64,000 bases of DNA from Pseudaminobacter sp040049255 (GTDB taxonomy: Bacteria; Pseudomonadota; Alphaproteobacteria; Rhizobiales; Rhizobiaceae). Where the stretch lies: NCBI RefSeq assembly GCF_040049255.1, contig NZ_JBDZDR010000001.1:682001-746000 (forward strand). The letters run 5' to 3'. A program made the translations under genes and the position numbers. The first letter of the stretch is position 1; every line of letters starts with the position of its first letter. The notes under the pieces were generated by a model. It saw nothing but the letters and a program-made list of their open reading frames with translations, searched no databases and had not been told where the DNA came from. Shown piece after piece: positions 42,146-50,154 of the stretch.

Positions 42146-44314
42146 ATGGCAGAACTCGACGAACGCCAGCTCGATCCGGCAGTCGCACTTGCTGCAATTG
42201 ACAAGATGCCGCCGAGAAACCCACTCAAGCAGTTTGCCTTGAAACACGGCGACTGTTTCATTGTCACCAATGACCGGGGCGACATCCGTGGACGGGGCGA
42301 TGGCCTGTTCCGCGACGACACGCGCGTCCTTTCGCTGCTTTGCCTAACCATCGGCGACAAGGAGCCGACCCTGCTTGGGGCGTCGCTCAGCCAGGACAAC
42401 ATTATCTTCAACGCCAATCTGACGAACATGCCGCTGGAGGTCGAGCCGGACTCCAGCATGCCGCAGGGCGTGATCCATATCGAGCGCTCGCGATTGATAT
42501 GGCAGGATCGGCTGTTCGAACGGATCCGGCTGGCCAATTACGGCGACCGCACCGTGCAGGTTCCCATGGAGCTGGAGTTCGACGCGGACTTCCGCGACAT
42601 GTTTGAAGTCCGCGGAAGCAGGCGCCTGAAGCGCGGGAAAATCAGCGCCAGCAAGACATCGCGAGAAACTGTCGCCCTCTGCTACGAAGGGCTGGACGGC
42701 CTGGTTCGGCAGTCGGTCATCTCGTTCTCCGAGCGTCCGCGCGAGCTGAGCACCTCGCGCGCGGAATTCCGCCTGTCTGTGCCGCGGCACGGTGCACACA
42801 CGCTGTTCTTGGAAGTCGGTGCCGAGCAGATCGAGCTTCCCAGCCGCGAACGCTATCGTTCGGCGGCGGCGCGAGCGCGCTGGCAAATGCGCTCCAAGCG
42901 CCGGCACGGCGCGACCCTTTACAGTTCGGGCCGGGTCTTCAACGACTGGATGTCGCGGGCGCGCGCCGACATCGCCTTGCTCACCACCGAATTGCCCACG
43001 GGCCCATACCCATATGCGGGCATTCCCTGGTTCTCCACCGCCTTCGGGCGGGACGGCGTCATTTCCTCACTGCAGATGCTGTGGCTGAATCCCGGGCTCG
43101 CGAAAGGCGTGCTCGCCTTTCTGGCGCAGCACCAGGCGACGGAGACGCTGCCGTTCAGCGACTCCCAGCCCGGCAAGATCCTGCACGAAACCCGCAAGGG
43201 CGAGATGGCGGCGCTGCGCGAGCTTCCCTTCGGCCGGTATTACGGCGGCGTCGACACCACGCCGCTCTACATCTACCTGGCCAGCGCCTACGCCCGACGG
43301 ACCGGCGACATGGAATTCATCGACAGCATCTGGCCGTCCCTGCGCGCGGCAGCCGGCTGGATCGACTCCGTCGGCGCCCTCCACGAGCACGGCTTCATCG
43401 CCTATCAGCGCGCCGCCGAATCCGGCCTTTTCAACCAGGGTTGGAAGGACAGCTTCGATGCGGTTTTTCATGCGGACGGCTCGATGCCGAAGGGGCCCAT
43501 AGCGCTGATCGAGGTCCAGGGCTACGTCTTTGCGGCCTATCGCGGGCTGGCGGAACTTGCGACTCGCCGCGGCGAGCTTGCGCTCGCGGACCACTGGACG
43601 GAACGTGCCGAACGCATGCGCGAGTCCGTGGAACGCTATTTCTGGATGGCCGAGGATGGCTTCTACGCCATAGCGCTGGACGGCGATGGCAGGCAGTGTC
43701 AGGTGCGTGCCTCGAATGCCGGCCACCTGCTCTATGTGGAGCTTCCGGCTCCGGAACGTGCCCGCATACTGGTCGACCAATTGCTCACGGCACAATTCCA
43801 CACCGGATGGGGGATCCGAACCCTTGCCGACGACGAAGTGCCGTTCAATCCGATGTCGTATCACAATGGCTCGATATGGCCGCATGACACCGCCATATGC
43901 GGGGCCGGAATGGCTCGCTATGGAATGCGCGACGGCGTGGTCAGGCTGATGAGCGGCACGTTCGAAGCCGCCGTGCATTTCAACATGCGCCTGCCCGAGC
44001 TGTTTTGCGGCTTCACGCGAGCCCCCGGCGAAGCCCCGGTGGCCTATCCCGTTGCCTGCCTGCCGCAGGCCTGGTCTTCCGGTTCTGCATTCATGCTCAT
44101 GCAGGCCTGCCTTGGGCTGGAAATCGACGGGTTCGAGGGCGAGATCCACGTAAACCGCCCGAGATTGCCCATCGGCATCGACCGGCTGTCGGTCAGGCGC
44201 CTCAGCGTAGGAGACGTTCGGGTCGACCTTCACTTCCAGCGGGTCGGCGATCGCGTCGCGGCCTTCCTCGACTCTCGCGACGAAGGACTGGCGACCCTGG
44301 TGGTTCGCAGCTGA
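42146..44314 (+). CDS. Amylo-alpha-1,6-glucosidase (glycogen debranching family, GH133-like)
   Basis: A 722-residue enzyme. An N-terminal domain (KHGDCFIVTNDRGDIRGRGD, LFRDDTRVLS) is followed by a six-hairpin catalytic domain with FSTAFGRDGVISSLQMLWLN, YGGVDTTPLYIYLASAYA, GFIAYQRAAESGLFNQGWKD and, near the end, FNPMSYHNGSIWPHDTAI. The layout matches the GDE_C/GH133 group. It would cleave alpha-1,6 branches of glycogen or related glucans and supply sugar for the downstream GT20. It follows the GT4 gene by 53 bases and precedes the trehalose-synthase-like gene. Confidence 0.85.
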   Translation: MAELDERQLDPAVALAAIDKMPPRNPLKQFALKHGDCFIVTNDRGDIRGRGDGLFRDDTRVLSLLCLTIGDKEPTLLGASLSQDNIIFNANLTNMPLEVEPDSSMPQGVIHIERSRLIWQDRLFERIRLANYGDRTVQVPMELEFDADFRDMFEVRGSRRLKRGKISASKTSRETVALCYEGLDGLVRQSVISFSERPRELSTSRAEFRLSVPRHGAHTLFLEVGAEQIELPSRERYRSAAARARWQMRSKRRHGATLYSSGRVFNDWMSRARADIALLTTELPTGPYPYAGIPWFSTAFGRDGVISSLQMLWLNPGLAKGVLAFLAQHQATETLPFSDSQPGKILHETRKGEMAALRELPFGRYYGGVDTTPLYIYLASAYARRTGDMEFIDSIWPSLRAAAGWIDSVGALHEHGFIAYQRAAESGLFNQGWKDSFDAVFHADGSMPKGPIALIEVQGYVFAAYRGLAELATRRGELALADHWTERAERMRESVERYFWMAEDGFYAIALDGDGRQCQVRASNAGHLLYVELPAPERARILVDQLLTAQFHTGWGIRTLADDEVPFNPMSYHNGSIWPHDTAICGAGMARYGMRDGVVRLMSGTFEAAVHFNMRLPELFCGFTRAPGEAPVAYPVACLPQAWSSGSAFMLMQACLGLEIDGFEGEIHVNRPRLPIGIDRLSVRRLSVGDVRVDLHFQRVGDRVAAFLDSRDEGLATLVVRS

Positions 44315-44332
44315 AAAATTCGGAGGCTGGCT

Positions 44333-44357
44333 GGAACCCCTGGGGCCGCGGAGAGTT
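44333..44357 (+). promoter_or_regulatory. EcfG/RpoE2-type promoter for the GT20 gene
   Basis: GGAAC, 16 bases, AGTT (GGAAC-N18-TT), in the 97-base gap after the debranching enzyme and 54 bases before the GT20 ATG. It would give the last gene its own stress start. Confidence 0.5.
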
Positions 44358-44411
44358 CGCTACCAGAGCGGGCTGAGACCGTTCGAGACATTTGCAAACG
44401 CCACGAGCGGT

Positions 44412-46235
44412 ATGACTATTGAAACAGCATTTCTAGCCGTCATGGGGCTGGCAGCCGCCGCTCTTTGCATTTCGCTTGCAGCGATCTGGACGTCCTTCGC
44501 CGCCATGCGCAATCTCCCCGCGCTGCGGGCCGGGCCGCCGAACAGGCCGCTCGACGAGGCACCGCACCAGTTGCTGCCCGAATTCGAGCAAAACAACCGA
44601 GGGGCAGACGCTCCTCTCGTGACCTGGTCGCCGGAAATGATGCGGCAGGTGATAGACCGCGAACTGCCCGGCGCGGAGATCATTCTCGTTTCCAACCGGG
44701 AACCCTACATCCACAACCTGAACGACGGGAAGGTCGAGCTCTGCATTCCGGCAAGCGGGCTCGTGTCGGCGTTGGAACCCGTCATGCGCGCCTGCTCAGG
44801 AACATGGATCGCTCATGGAGGAGGGTCCGCAGACCACCTCGTGGTCGATGAGCATGACCGGGTCCAGGTCCCTCCCGGCCGGCCGGCCTACACGCTCAGC
44901 CGCATCTGGCTCAGCGAGGAGGAACAGGAGGGCTACTATTTCGGCTTCGCCAATGAGGGGCTCTGGCCGCTCTGCCACATCGCCTTTACCAGGCCCATCT
45001 TCCGCGAATCCGACTGGGAGGCCTACAAGGCGGTCAACCAGAAATTCGCCGACCGGATCGTGAAGGAGGCAACCAGTTCGGCTCCCGTGGTGCTGGTTCA
45101 GGACTATCACTTTGCCCTTCTGCCGCGCATGATCCGGAATGCGCTGCCGGATGCGACCATCATCACCTTCTGGCATATCCCCTGGCCGAATTCCGAGGTC
45201 TTCGGCATCTGCCCCTGGCGCGAGCAGATCCTTGACGGGCTGCTGGGCAGTTCCATCGTGGGTTTCCACATCCAGTTCCACTGCAACAATTTCACCGACA
45301 GCGTCGACCGCTTTCTGGAAAGCAGGATCGATCGCGAGCATTCGGCAATTTGCTACGGCGGCCAGAGCACGCTGGTGCACCCCTACCCCATTTCCATAGA
45401 ATGGCCGCCGACGACCCTGGAAGACCTGCCTTCCGTGGAGGAATGCAGGGAAAAGCTGATCAGCCGGTTCGGCCTCTCTCCGGAAACGAAGCTGCTCGTG
45501 GGTGTCGAGCGCATGGACTACACGAAGGGCATCATCGACCGCTTCCACGCCCTCGAACAATTGTTCCTGCGCCATCCGGAATGGGTCGGCAAGGTCGCGT
45601 TTCTTCAGATCGCGGCCCCCAGCCGCGGTGTCCTGACGGCCTACAAGCATCTTCACGAAGAGTGCCTCGCCTTCGTGGAAGCGTTCAACGAGCGTTTTGG
45701 CAACGGAACCTACCGCCCGATCCTGTTCCTGGACGAGCACAACAACCAGCCCGATGTGTACACCGCCTATCGTGCAGCCGACGCCTGCGTAGTGAGCAGC
45801 CTGCACGACGGCATGAATCTGGTGGCGAAGGAGTTCGTCGCTTCCCGCGACGACGAACAGGGCGTGCTGATCCTCAGCACCTTCGCAGGCGCCTCGCAGG
45901 AACTTCTCGACGCGCTGATAGTGAACCCCTTCGATCCCACCGCAATGGGCGAAGCAATGCTGCGTGCGATAACCATGCCGCAGGAGGAACAGCGCGAACG
46001 CATGACCCGGCTGCGCGACGTCGTCCGCACCAACAACGTCTATCGCTGGGCTGGCACCATGCTGCAGGACGCGGCGCGCCTGCGCAAGCGCCGTGCGCCC
46101 GAGGCCGAAAACGTCGCGCCCGAGTTGAAATCCTTCGCGCCGCCACTTCTAAAACGCCTGCTGTCGGGAAATCGGCGCCCAAGGGGACGGGAAGCCGCTC
46201 GTCGCACCGGCTCGAACCATCGGTCGTGGCTCTGA
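44412..46235 (+). CDS. Membrane-anchored GT20 synthase (trehalose-6-phosphate synthase-like)
   Basis: A 607-residue protein. The N-terminus has one membrane helix (about 5-30) and a 70-residue linker absent from OtsA of about 470 residues. The GT20 core follows: ILVSNREPYIHNL, GYYFGFANEGLWPLCH, VLVQDYHFALLP, FWHIPWPNSEVFGICPW and the phosphate-binding VGVERMDYTKG. The variant FWHIPWPN (rather than FLHIPFP) is typical of a proteobacterial subgroup. The product is probably a glucose disaccharide phosphate (trehalose-6-P or glucosylglycerol-P), made at the membrane. A stress promoter lies in front. Confidence 0.85.
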   Translation: MTIETAFLAVMGLAAAALCISLAAIWTSFAAMRNLPALRAGPPNRPLDEAPHQLLPEFEQNNRGADAPLVTWSPEMMRQVIDRELPGAEIILVSNREPYIHNLNDGKVELCIPASGLVSALEPVMRACSGTWIAHGGGSADHLVVDEHDRVQVPPGRPAYTLSRIWLSEEEQEGYYFGFANEGLWPLCHIAFTRPIFRESDWEAYKAVNQKFADRIVKEATSSAPVVLVQDYHFALLPRMIRNALPDATIITFWHIPWPNSEVFGICPWREQILDGLLGSSIVGFHIQFHCNNFTDSVDRFLESRIDREHSAICYGGQSTLVHPYPISIEWPPTTLEDLPSVEECREKLISRFGLSPETKLLVGVERMDYTKGIIDRFHALEQLFLRHPEWVGKVAFLQIAAPSRGVLTAYKHLHEECLAFVEAFNERFGNGTYRPILFLDEHNNQPDVYTAYRAADACVVSSLHDGMNLVAKEFVASRDDEQGVLILSTFAGASQELLDALIVNPFDPTAMGEAMLRAITMPQEEQRERMTRLRDVVRTNNVYRWAGTMLQDAARLRKRRAPEAENVAPELKSFAPPLLKRLLSGNRRPRGREAARRTGSNHRSWL

Positions 46236-46332
46236 GCAGGACCGGGACTTCGCGGGTGCGGGAAGAGCGACAACTGCCTTTCGATTGACCGGAGCCGCGA
46301 AGAACCAGAAGCGGGCAATGAGGGAGATGGCG

Positions 46333-46896
46333 ATGCAGACGGTGACGGGACTTTTCATTACCAACCGCGCGGCTCGCTCGGCTGTAAATAGTCTCGAAGA
46401 AGAAGGGATCGCGAGTTCCGATATTGCATATGTCGGGCGCGAGGAACCTGAGGCCGACGCGCAGAGCGACGTGGCCACGGGTGCCGGTGCCGGTGCCGGC
46501 GCTGTCGCCGGCGGTGCAGGCGGCCTGCTGGCCGGACTGGGAATAGTGGCCATACCCGGCGTTGGCCCTGTTGTCGCGGCAGGCTGGCTTGCCGCGACGC
46601 TCGCGGGCGCTGCCGCAGGTGCGGTGGTCGGCGGCGTAGCCGGGCGTCTGGTCGCAGCTCTCGTGGATGGAGGCATCGATAAGGATGACGCCGGCGTCTA
46701 TGCCGAAGGAATTCGCCGCGGCGGAGCGATTGTGAGCGTCACTGGAGTCGAAGAAAAGCATGCCGAGGCGGTCAGGTTGATCCTGGTATCGAACGGCGCG
46801 GTCGACCTGCAGAACCAGCGAACGCTTTACGAAGGCGAGGGTTGGAGCCTGACCGACGAAGGCAACCGGGACCGGGGTTCGGAGCCGAAAAAATAG
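46333..46896 (+). CDS. General stress protein 17M-like membrane protein (YflT domain)
   Basis: A 187-residue protein with a YflT/general stress protein 17M domain. The first strand TVTGLFITNRAARSAVNSLEEEGI is followed by a glycine/alanine-rich hydrophobic segment (about 55-110, VAIPGVGPVVAAGWLAATLAG) that resembles a membrane glycine zipper, and a second ferredoxin-like half with GGAIVSVTGVEEKHAEAVRL. Start ATG 46333 is preferred (ribosome site GAGGGAG), with 46327 or 46318 possible. Its function is unknown, but the family is stress-linked. Confidence 0.8.
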   Translation: MQTVTGLFITNRAARSAVNSLEEEGIASSDIAYVGREEPEADAQSDVATGAGAGAGAVAGGAGGLLAGLGIVAIPGVGPVVAAGWLAATLAGAAAGAVVGGVAGRLVAALVDGGIDKDDAGVYAEGIRRGGAIVSVTGVEEKHAEAVRLILVSNGAVDLQNQRTLYEGEGWSLTDEGNRDRGSEPKK

Positions 46897-46984
46897 CGGC
46901 GGAAGCTCGCTTTCCGTGCACGGTCCGCCTTTCCTTCGGCCGGCCTGTTACGGGGCATCTTGCGGAAATTGTTTCACGAAATCG

Positions 46985-47009
46985 GGAACCTCAACAAGCC
47001 GCTGGCATT
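46985..47009 (+). promoter_or_regulatory. EcfG/RpoE2-type promoter for the ferritin-like gene
   Basis: GGAAC, 16 bases, CATT (GGAAC-N18-TT), 89 bases before the ATG at 47098. The -35 box is exact; -10 has one mismatch; the position is a little far. Confidence 0.45.
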
Positions 47010-47097
47010 AGCCAACCGGGCAACAATGTCGGCCCGCGTTCGCCGGCCGAAGCAGAAAGGCGCCGTTCGGCGGCCAACGATAGAAGGAGAATAGGCG

Positions 47098-47595
47098 ATG
47101 GCTGAGAAAAAGCTTGAAGATCTTTTCTACGACACGCTGAAGGACATCTACTACGCGGAACGCAAGATCCTGCGGGCGCTGCCGAAGATGGCCAAGGCCG
47201 CCAAGTCTGCCGAGTTGAAGCAGGCCTTCCAGAAGCATCTGGAAGAGACCGAGGGCCAGGTCGAGCGGCTTCAGCAGGTTTTCGAAATCCTCGGCAAGCG
47301 CGCTCAGGGCAAGACCTGCGAGGCGATCGAAGGCATCATCTCGGAAGGCGAAGAGATCGCGGACGAGTTCAAGAATACGCCGGCCCTCGATGCCGGGCTC
47401 ATCTCTTCGGCCCAGGCGGTGGAGCACTACGAGATCACCCGATACGGAACGCTTAAGCGCTGGGCTGCCGAACTCGGAATGAAGGATGCCGAGCGGCTGC
47501 TTGACCAGACGCTCGCCGAGGAGGCCAAGACCGACGCGGCATTGACCAAGCTGGCCGAAGCCGGGGCCAACGAACGAGCCCGCGCAGCCGCTTAA
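47098..47595 (+). CDS. Ferritin-like DUF892 protein (YciF-like)
   Basis: A 165-residue four-helix protein of the DUF892/YciE-YciF family. The first helix LEDLFYDTLKDIYYAERKILRALPKM carries carboxylate and tyrosine residues of a di-iron site. HLEETEGQVERLQQVFEILG and ISSAQAVEHYEITRYGTLKRWA carry the other E-x-x-H-type ligands. Members are stress-induced, with a di-metal site but unknown reaction. GAAGGAG precedes the ATG. A strong terminator follows. Confidence 0.9.
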   Translation: MAEKKLEDLFYDTLKDIYYAERKILRALPKMAKAAKSAELKQAFQKHLEETEGQVERLQQVFEILGKRAQGKTCEAIEGIISEGEEIADEFKNTPALDAGLISSAQAVEHYEITRYGTLKRWAAELGMKDAERLLDQTLAEEAKTDAALTKLAEAGANERARAAA

Positions 47596-47650
47596 AGCGG
47601 GCCGGAGCAAGCGTTCTGCCGAGGCATTCGGCACGATCGGAAGACAGATG

Positions 47651-47679
47651 ACTCGGCCGTGCCAATCGCACGGCCGAGT
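47651..47679. terminator. Inverted-repeat terminator between convergent genes
   Basis: Eleven-base perfect arms ACTCGGCCGTG and CACGGCCGAGT around CCAATCG, followed by TTCCTGTTT. It lies 55 bases after the ferritin-like stop, before the convergent small gene. Confidence 0.65.
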
Positions 47680-47730
47680 TCCTGTTTGGAGCGCTTGATC
47701 TGGAGCCCCCGCCACCGCGATGGCGGCGCC

Positions 47731-47961
47731 TCAGCCGGACTGGCCGTGCCGCCAGCCGCGCCGCCTGGCGATATACTGGTCCAGCGCCTCGGCCAGGGCG
47801 TGTTCGTCGGTCACACCTTCCTGAAACACCCGCATCAGATACTTCGCCGCTTCGGAATCCAGCGGCGAGCCGCTCTGCGGCAATTGTTCTCCGCTCTTTG
47901 CGAGAACGCGTTTGATCTTCTCCAGATCGGCGCCGGTCAAGTATGGATTGCTTGTAGGCAT
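47731..47961 (-). CDS. Hypothetical small cytoplasmic protein, 76 aa
   Basis: A 76-residue protein that I do not recognise. It is helical: TGADLEKIKRVLAKSGEQLP, then SEAAKYLMRVFQEGVTDEHALAEALDQYIARR. The tail is basic and glycine-rich. No signal, no membrane helix. It has plausible codon use and good length for a small stress protein of rhizobia, but no clear promoter or ribosome site. Confidence 0.5.
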   Translation of the reverse strand: MPTSNPYLTGADLEKIKRVLAKSGEQLPQSGSPLDSEAAKYLMRVFQEGVTDEHALAEALDQYIARRRGWRHGQSG

Positions 47962-48124
47962 CGCGGTTTTCCTCGGGCGTGCACTTCTCGTCCCCCAAGG
48001 AAGCTGACAAGCCTAGAATGGCTGCAACTCCGCGGCCCGTCTACCGCCAATTCGAGAACAAGCGTCGAGTGCCCCTCCCCCTCCTCGGCCGGAGTTTCCC
48101 CCGGGCGGCCTCTCGCCCCAGATT

Positions 48125-48149
48125 GGAACCTTGGACAATCGCGTCTGTT
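48125..48149 (+). promoter_or_regulatory. EcfG/RpoE2-type promoter for the HD hydrolase
   Basis: GGAAC, 16 bases, TGTT (GGAAC-N18-TT), 30 bases before the ATG at 48180. The -35 box is exact and the -10 box has one mismatch. Confidence 0.6.
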
Positions 48150-48179
48150 CTCTGCCTGATTGGAGGCATCTGAAGCGCC

Positions 48180-48599
48180 ATGAGCCCTTTTGAGAACGCG
48201 TTATCGACAGCCCTCTCGGCCCACATAGGCAAGACCGGCAAGAACGGTGAGGAATACATCCGCCATGTTCTGCGCGTGGCGGCTTCCGTGAGCGAGGACG
48301 ATCAAAAGATAGTCGCCCTGCTCCACGATGTGGTGGAGAAGTCGGAAATCACCCTGCACCAGTTGCGCCAGAAAGGTTTTTCGGCCCGCATAGTCGACGC
48401 GGTGGATGCGCTTACGCGCCGCGAAAACGAAGACTATCTCGATTTCGTGCGACGTGCGGCATCGAACCCATTGGCGCTGCCGGTCAAGATTGCCGATCTG
48501 CGGGACAATCTGAGGGCTTGCGAGCATTCCGCCGATGGCGGCGATAAGTACCGGGCGGCGCTGAAAATGCTGGGCGCTGCCGCTGCGCCTCAAAAATGA
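48180..48599 (+). CDS. Small HD-domain hydrolase resembling small alarmone hydrolases
   Basis: A 139-residue single-domain HD protein. Possible metal ligands are H29 (EYIRHVLRVA), H49-D50 in ALLHDVVEKSE, and D106 in the KIADLRDNLR motif, closely following the order and spacing of the Mesh1/RelA-SpoT hydrolase domain (ALLHD...E, then KxADxxxNL). Length is shorter than the usual 180. It could break down (p)ppGpp or another nucleotide, but similar HD proteins have other substrates. A stress promoter lies 30 bases upstream. Confidence 0.75.
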   Translation: MSPFENALSTALSAHIGKTGKNGEEYIRHVLRVAASVSEDDQKIVALLHDVVEKSEITLHQLRQKGFSARIVDAVDALTRRENEDYLDFVRRAASNPLALPVKIADLRDNLRACEHSADGGDKYRAALKMLGAAAAPQK

Positions 48600-48608
48600 G
48601 GCCGCATG

Positions 48609-48633
48609 GGAACTCTAGCAGTTGCGTGAGGTT
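48609..48633 (+). promoter_or_regulatory. EcfG/RpoE2-type promoter for the His-rich secreted protein
   Basis: GGAAC, 16 bases, GGTT (GGAAC-N18-TT), 30 bases before the ATG at 48664 and right after the HD gene stop. The -35 box is exact and -10 has one mismatch. Confidence 0.6.
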
Positions 48634-48663
48634 GGATACCGGTCATTCGATCAGGAGATCGCC

Positions 48664-48924
48664 ATGCAAGACTTGCTCAAAGTATGCGTTTTGGCGGCAG
48701 GCGCCCTGCTGACCCTCCCGCTGACTGCCGTTGCGCAATATGAACACCAGGAATATCAAGGCGGAATACAGGAACGCCACGGCCGTCCCGAATATCGCGA
48801 GCGGGAGTACGACGAGGGATATCGCCGTCATCATCGCCACGGCTGCCACACGGAAGTGACCCGTGAATGGCGACACAACCATATGGTCACGAAGAAAGTG
48901 ACTGTGTGCCACCGGCCGTATTGA
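48664..48924 (+). CDS. Small secreted His/Arg-rich protein
   Basis: An 86-residue secreted protein: signal peptide LLKVCVLAAGALLTLPLTAVA (cleavage after VAQ region), then a tyrosine/histidine/arginine-rich part (EYQGGIQERHGRPEYREREY, RRHHRHGCH) and two cysteines (C in HGCHTEV and VTVCHRPY) that could form one disulfide. The start is ATG 48664 after AGGAG. No known family is evident. Composition suggests a metal- or polyanion-binding periplasmic protein. A strong terminator follows. Confidence 0.65.
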   Translation: MQDLLKVCVLAAGALLTLPLTAVAQYEHQEYQGGIQERHGRPEYREREYDEGYRRHHRHGCHTEVTREWRHNHMVTKKVTVCHRPY

Positions 48925-48960
48925 AGTTGGTCAGTGAGACGGGCGCAGCGTCATTAAGAC

Positions 48961-48990
48961 AAGCAGGAGCCGCGAAACGGCTCCTGCTTT
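48961..48990. terminator. Bidirectional rho-independent terminator
   Basis: Perfect 12-base arms AAGCAGGAGCCG and CGGCTCCTGCTT around CGAAA, with A/T runs at both edges. It lies between the His-rich gene and the convergent membrane-protein gene, so it serves both strands. Confidence 0.8.
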
Positions 48991-49010
48991 CAAGATAGGT
49001 GGCAACCCGC

Positions 49011-49898
49011 CTAGCCTATCAGGGTCTCTCGCCTGTCGCGCTCATTTCCCCCCACGCACGCGGCAACGGCCGCAATGAAGGCCCCGATCAGGAGGGACAT
49101 GGAGGCAACGAGCGACAGGGTTAGCCCGGCCTTGCGTGCGGTATCAGCGGCCTCTTTCGCCTTGGCTTTTGTATCGGCGATGCGTCGCAGAACGGCATTC
49201 ACCCGGCCCTCTGCATCCGCCTGCGAGAGGCCCGTCCGGGACCCCACGAGCGTAACCAGATAGGCGCGGTCCTCGGCCGGTATCTCGCCGCTCGTCGCTC
49301 CCATCAACAAGATTTTCGTCGCCTCGGCAGTCGCCGCCGCCCGATCTTCCGGGGCTGTCGGCGACGGGTTTGCCGGCCGGAAGAGTGAGTCAACAAAATA
49401 GCCCGTCGCATTCTCCGCCGTGCCACCGCCACCGCCGGCAGCTTGGCTGCCTGCCCCGAGGGCCGCGCCGGAAGCGACGGTGGAAGCGGCCTGTACGCCA
49501 CCGCTCACCGCCGAGGTCAGACCCGAGCCGACGATGAAAGTGATGACCACGGTTGCCAGGGCCCATGCGAGAAAGCCGTGCGCGGTATCGCGAAAGAACA
49601 CTTCGTCGTCATGCACGCCCACCCATCTGGTGCGCAGCCGGCCGGTCAGATAGCCGCCCAGCGCGGAAGAAAGCCACTGGACGATGATCAGCCACACCGC
49701 CGCCGAAACCGCGAAGGTGGTGGCCGACACTCCGCGCATCGACCACGGCGAAATCACGCTCAGTCCGAGGCCAGCTCCCAACAGCATCAGGATCAGGGTT
49801 GCCGCAACAGCAGCTATGGCACCGACGATAATCGGGCCCCACGATACGGCCGATGATGATGATTCCACCACCGGACGCCCGGTCTGCACCGTTTCCAT
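49011..49898 (-). CDS. Membrane protein with Gly/Ala-rich loop
   Basis: A 295-residue protein with helices at about 20-48, 60-80, 110-135 and 260-285. After a glycine-rich loop comes a soluble segment containing EIPAEDRAYLVTLVGSRTGL and a tail. It resembles rhizobial stress-linked membrane proteins of unknown function but I cannot name a family. ATG 49898 is chosen over GTG 49901; AGGAG precedes both. It follows a 25-residue membrane peptide gene by nine bases, and a stress promoter lies before both. Confidence 0.7.
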   Translation of the reverse strand: METVQTGRPVVESSSSAVSWGPIIVGAIAAVAATLILMLLGAGLGLSVISPWSMRGVSATTFAVSAAVWLIIVQWLSSALGGYLTGRLRTRWVGVHDDEVFFRDTAHGFLAWALATVVITFIVGSGLTSAVSGGVQAASTVASGAALGAGSQAAGGGGGTAENATGYFVDSLFRPANPSPTAPEDRAAATAEATKILLMGATSGEIPAEDRAYLVTLVGSRTGLSQADAEGRVNAVLRRIADTKAKAKEAADTARKAGLTLSLVASMSLLIGAFIAAVAACVGGNERDRRETLIG

Positions 49899-49907
49899 CA
49901 CGATCTC

Positions 49908-49985
49908 CTATCTCATGAACAGCATGATAAGGATGATGATCGGGATAGGTACGCCAAGAAGCCAAAGAAGAATGCCACGACCCAT
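49908..49985 (-). CDS. Very small membrane peptide, 25 aa
   Basis: A 25-residue peptide consisting of MGRG, a hydrophobic helix (LLWLLGVPIPIIILIMLF) and the tail MR. ATG 49985 has a good ribosome site GAGGAG eight bases before it. Nine bases separate it from the next gene and an EcfG-type promoter lies 40 bases upstream, so it leads a small operon. It is below the size limit of normal gene finders. Single-helix peptides of this kind often modulate a partner membrane protein; that is inference. Confidence 0.6.
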   Translation of the reverse strand: MGRGILLWLLGVPIPIIILIMLFMR

Positions 49986-50024
49986 AATAATCGCTCCTCT
50001 GTGCAGATGCTCAATAACACCAAT

Positions 50025-50049
50025 AACTTGGAGCGGTGGTGAAAGTTCC
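50025..50049 (-). promoter_or_regulatory. EcfG/RpoE2-type promoter for the membrane peptide and membrane-protein genes
   Basis: Minus-strand GGAAC, 16 bases, AGTT (GGAAC-N18-TT), 40 bases before the 25-residue peptide ATG. The -35 box is exact. Confidence 0.6.
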
Positions 50050-50154
50050 ACCCACGTCTGTACCGCTGCAAATAAGCGGCAAAGAATGAGCCGACGTGGA
50101 TTGACGGCCTGCGACGTTTTCCGCACCCTGCTGCCTGGCAAATGGGAGGCTTTC

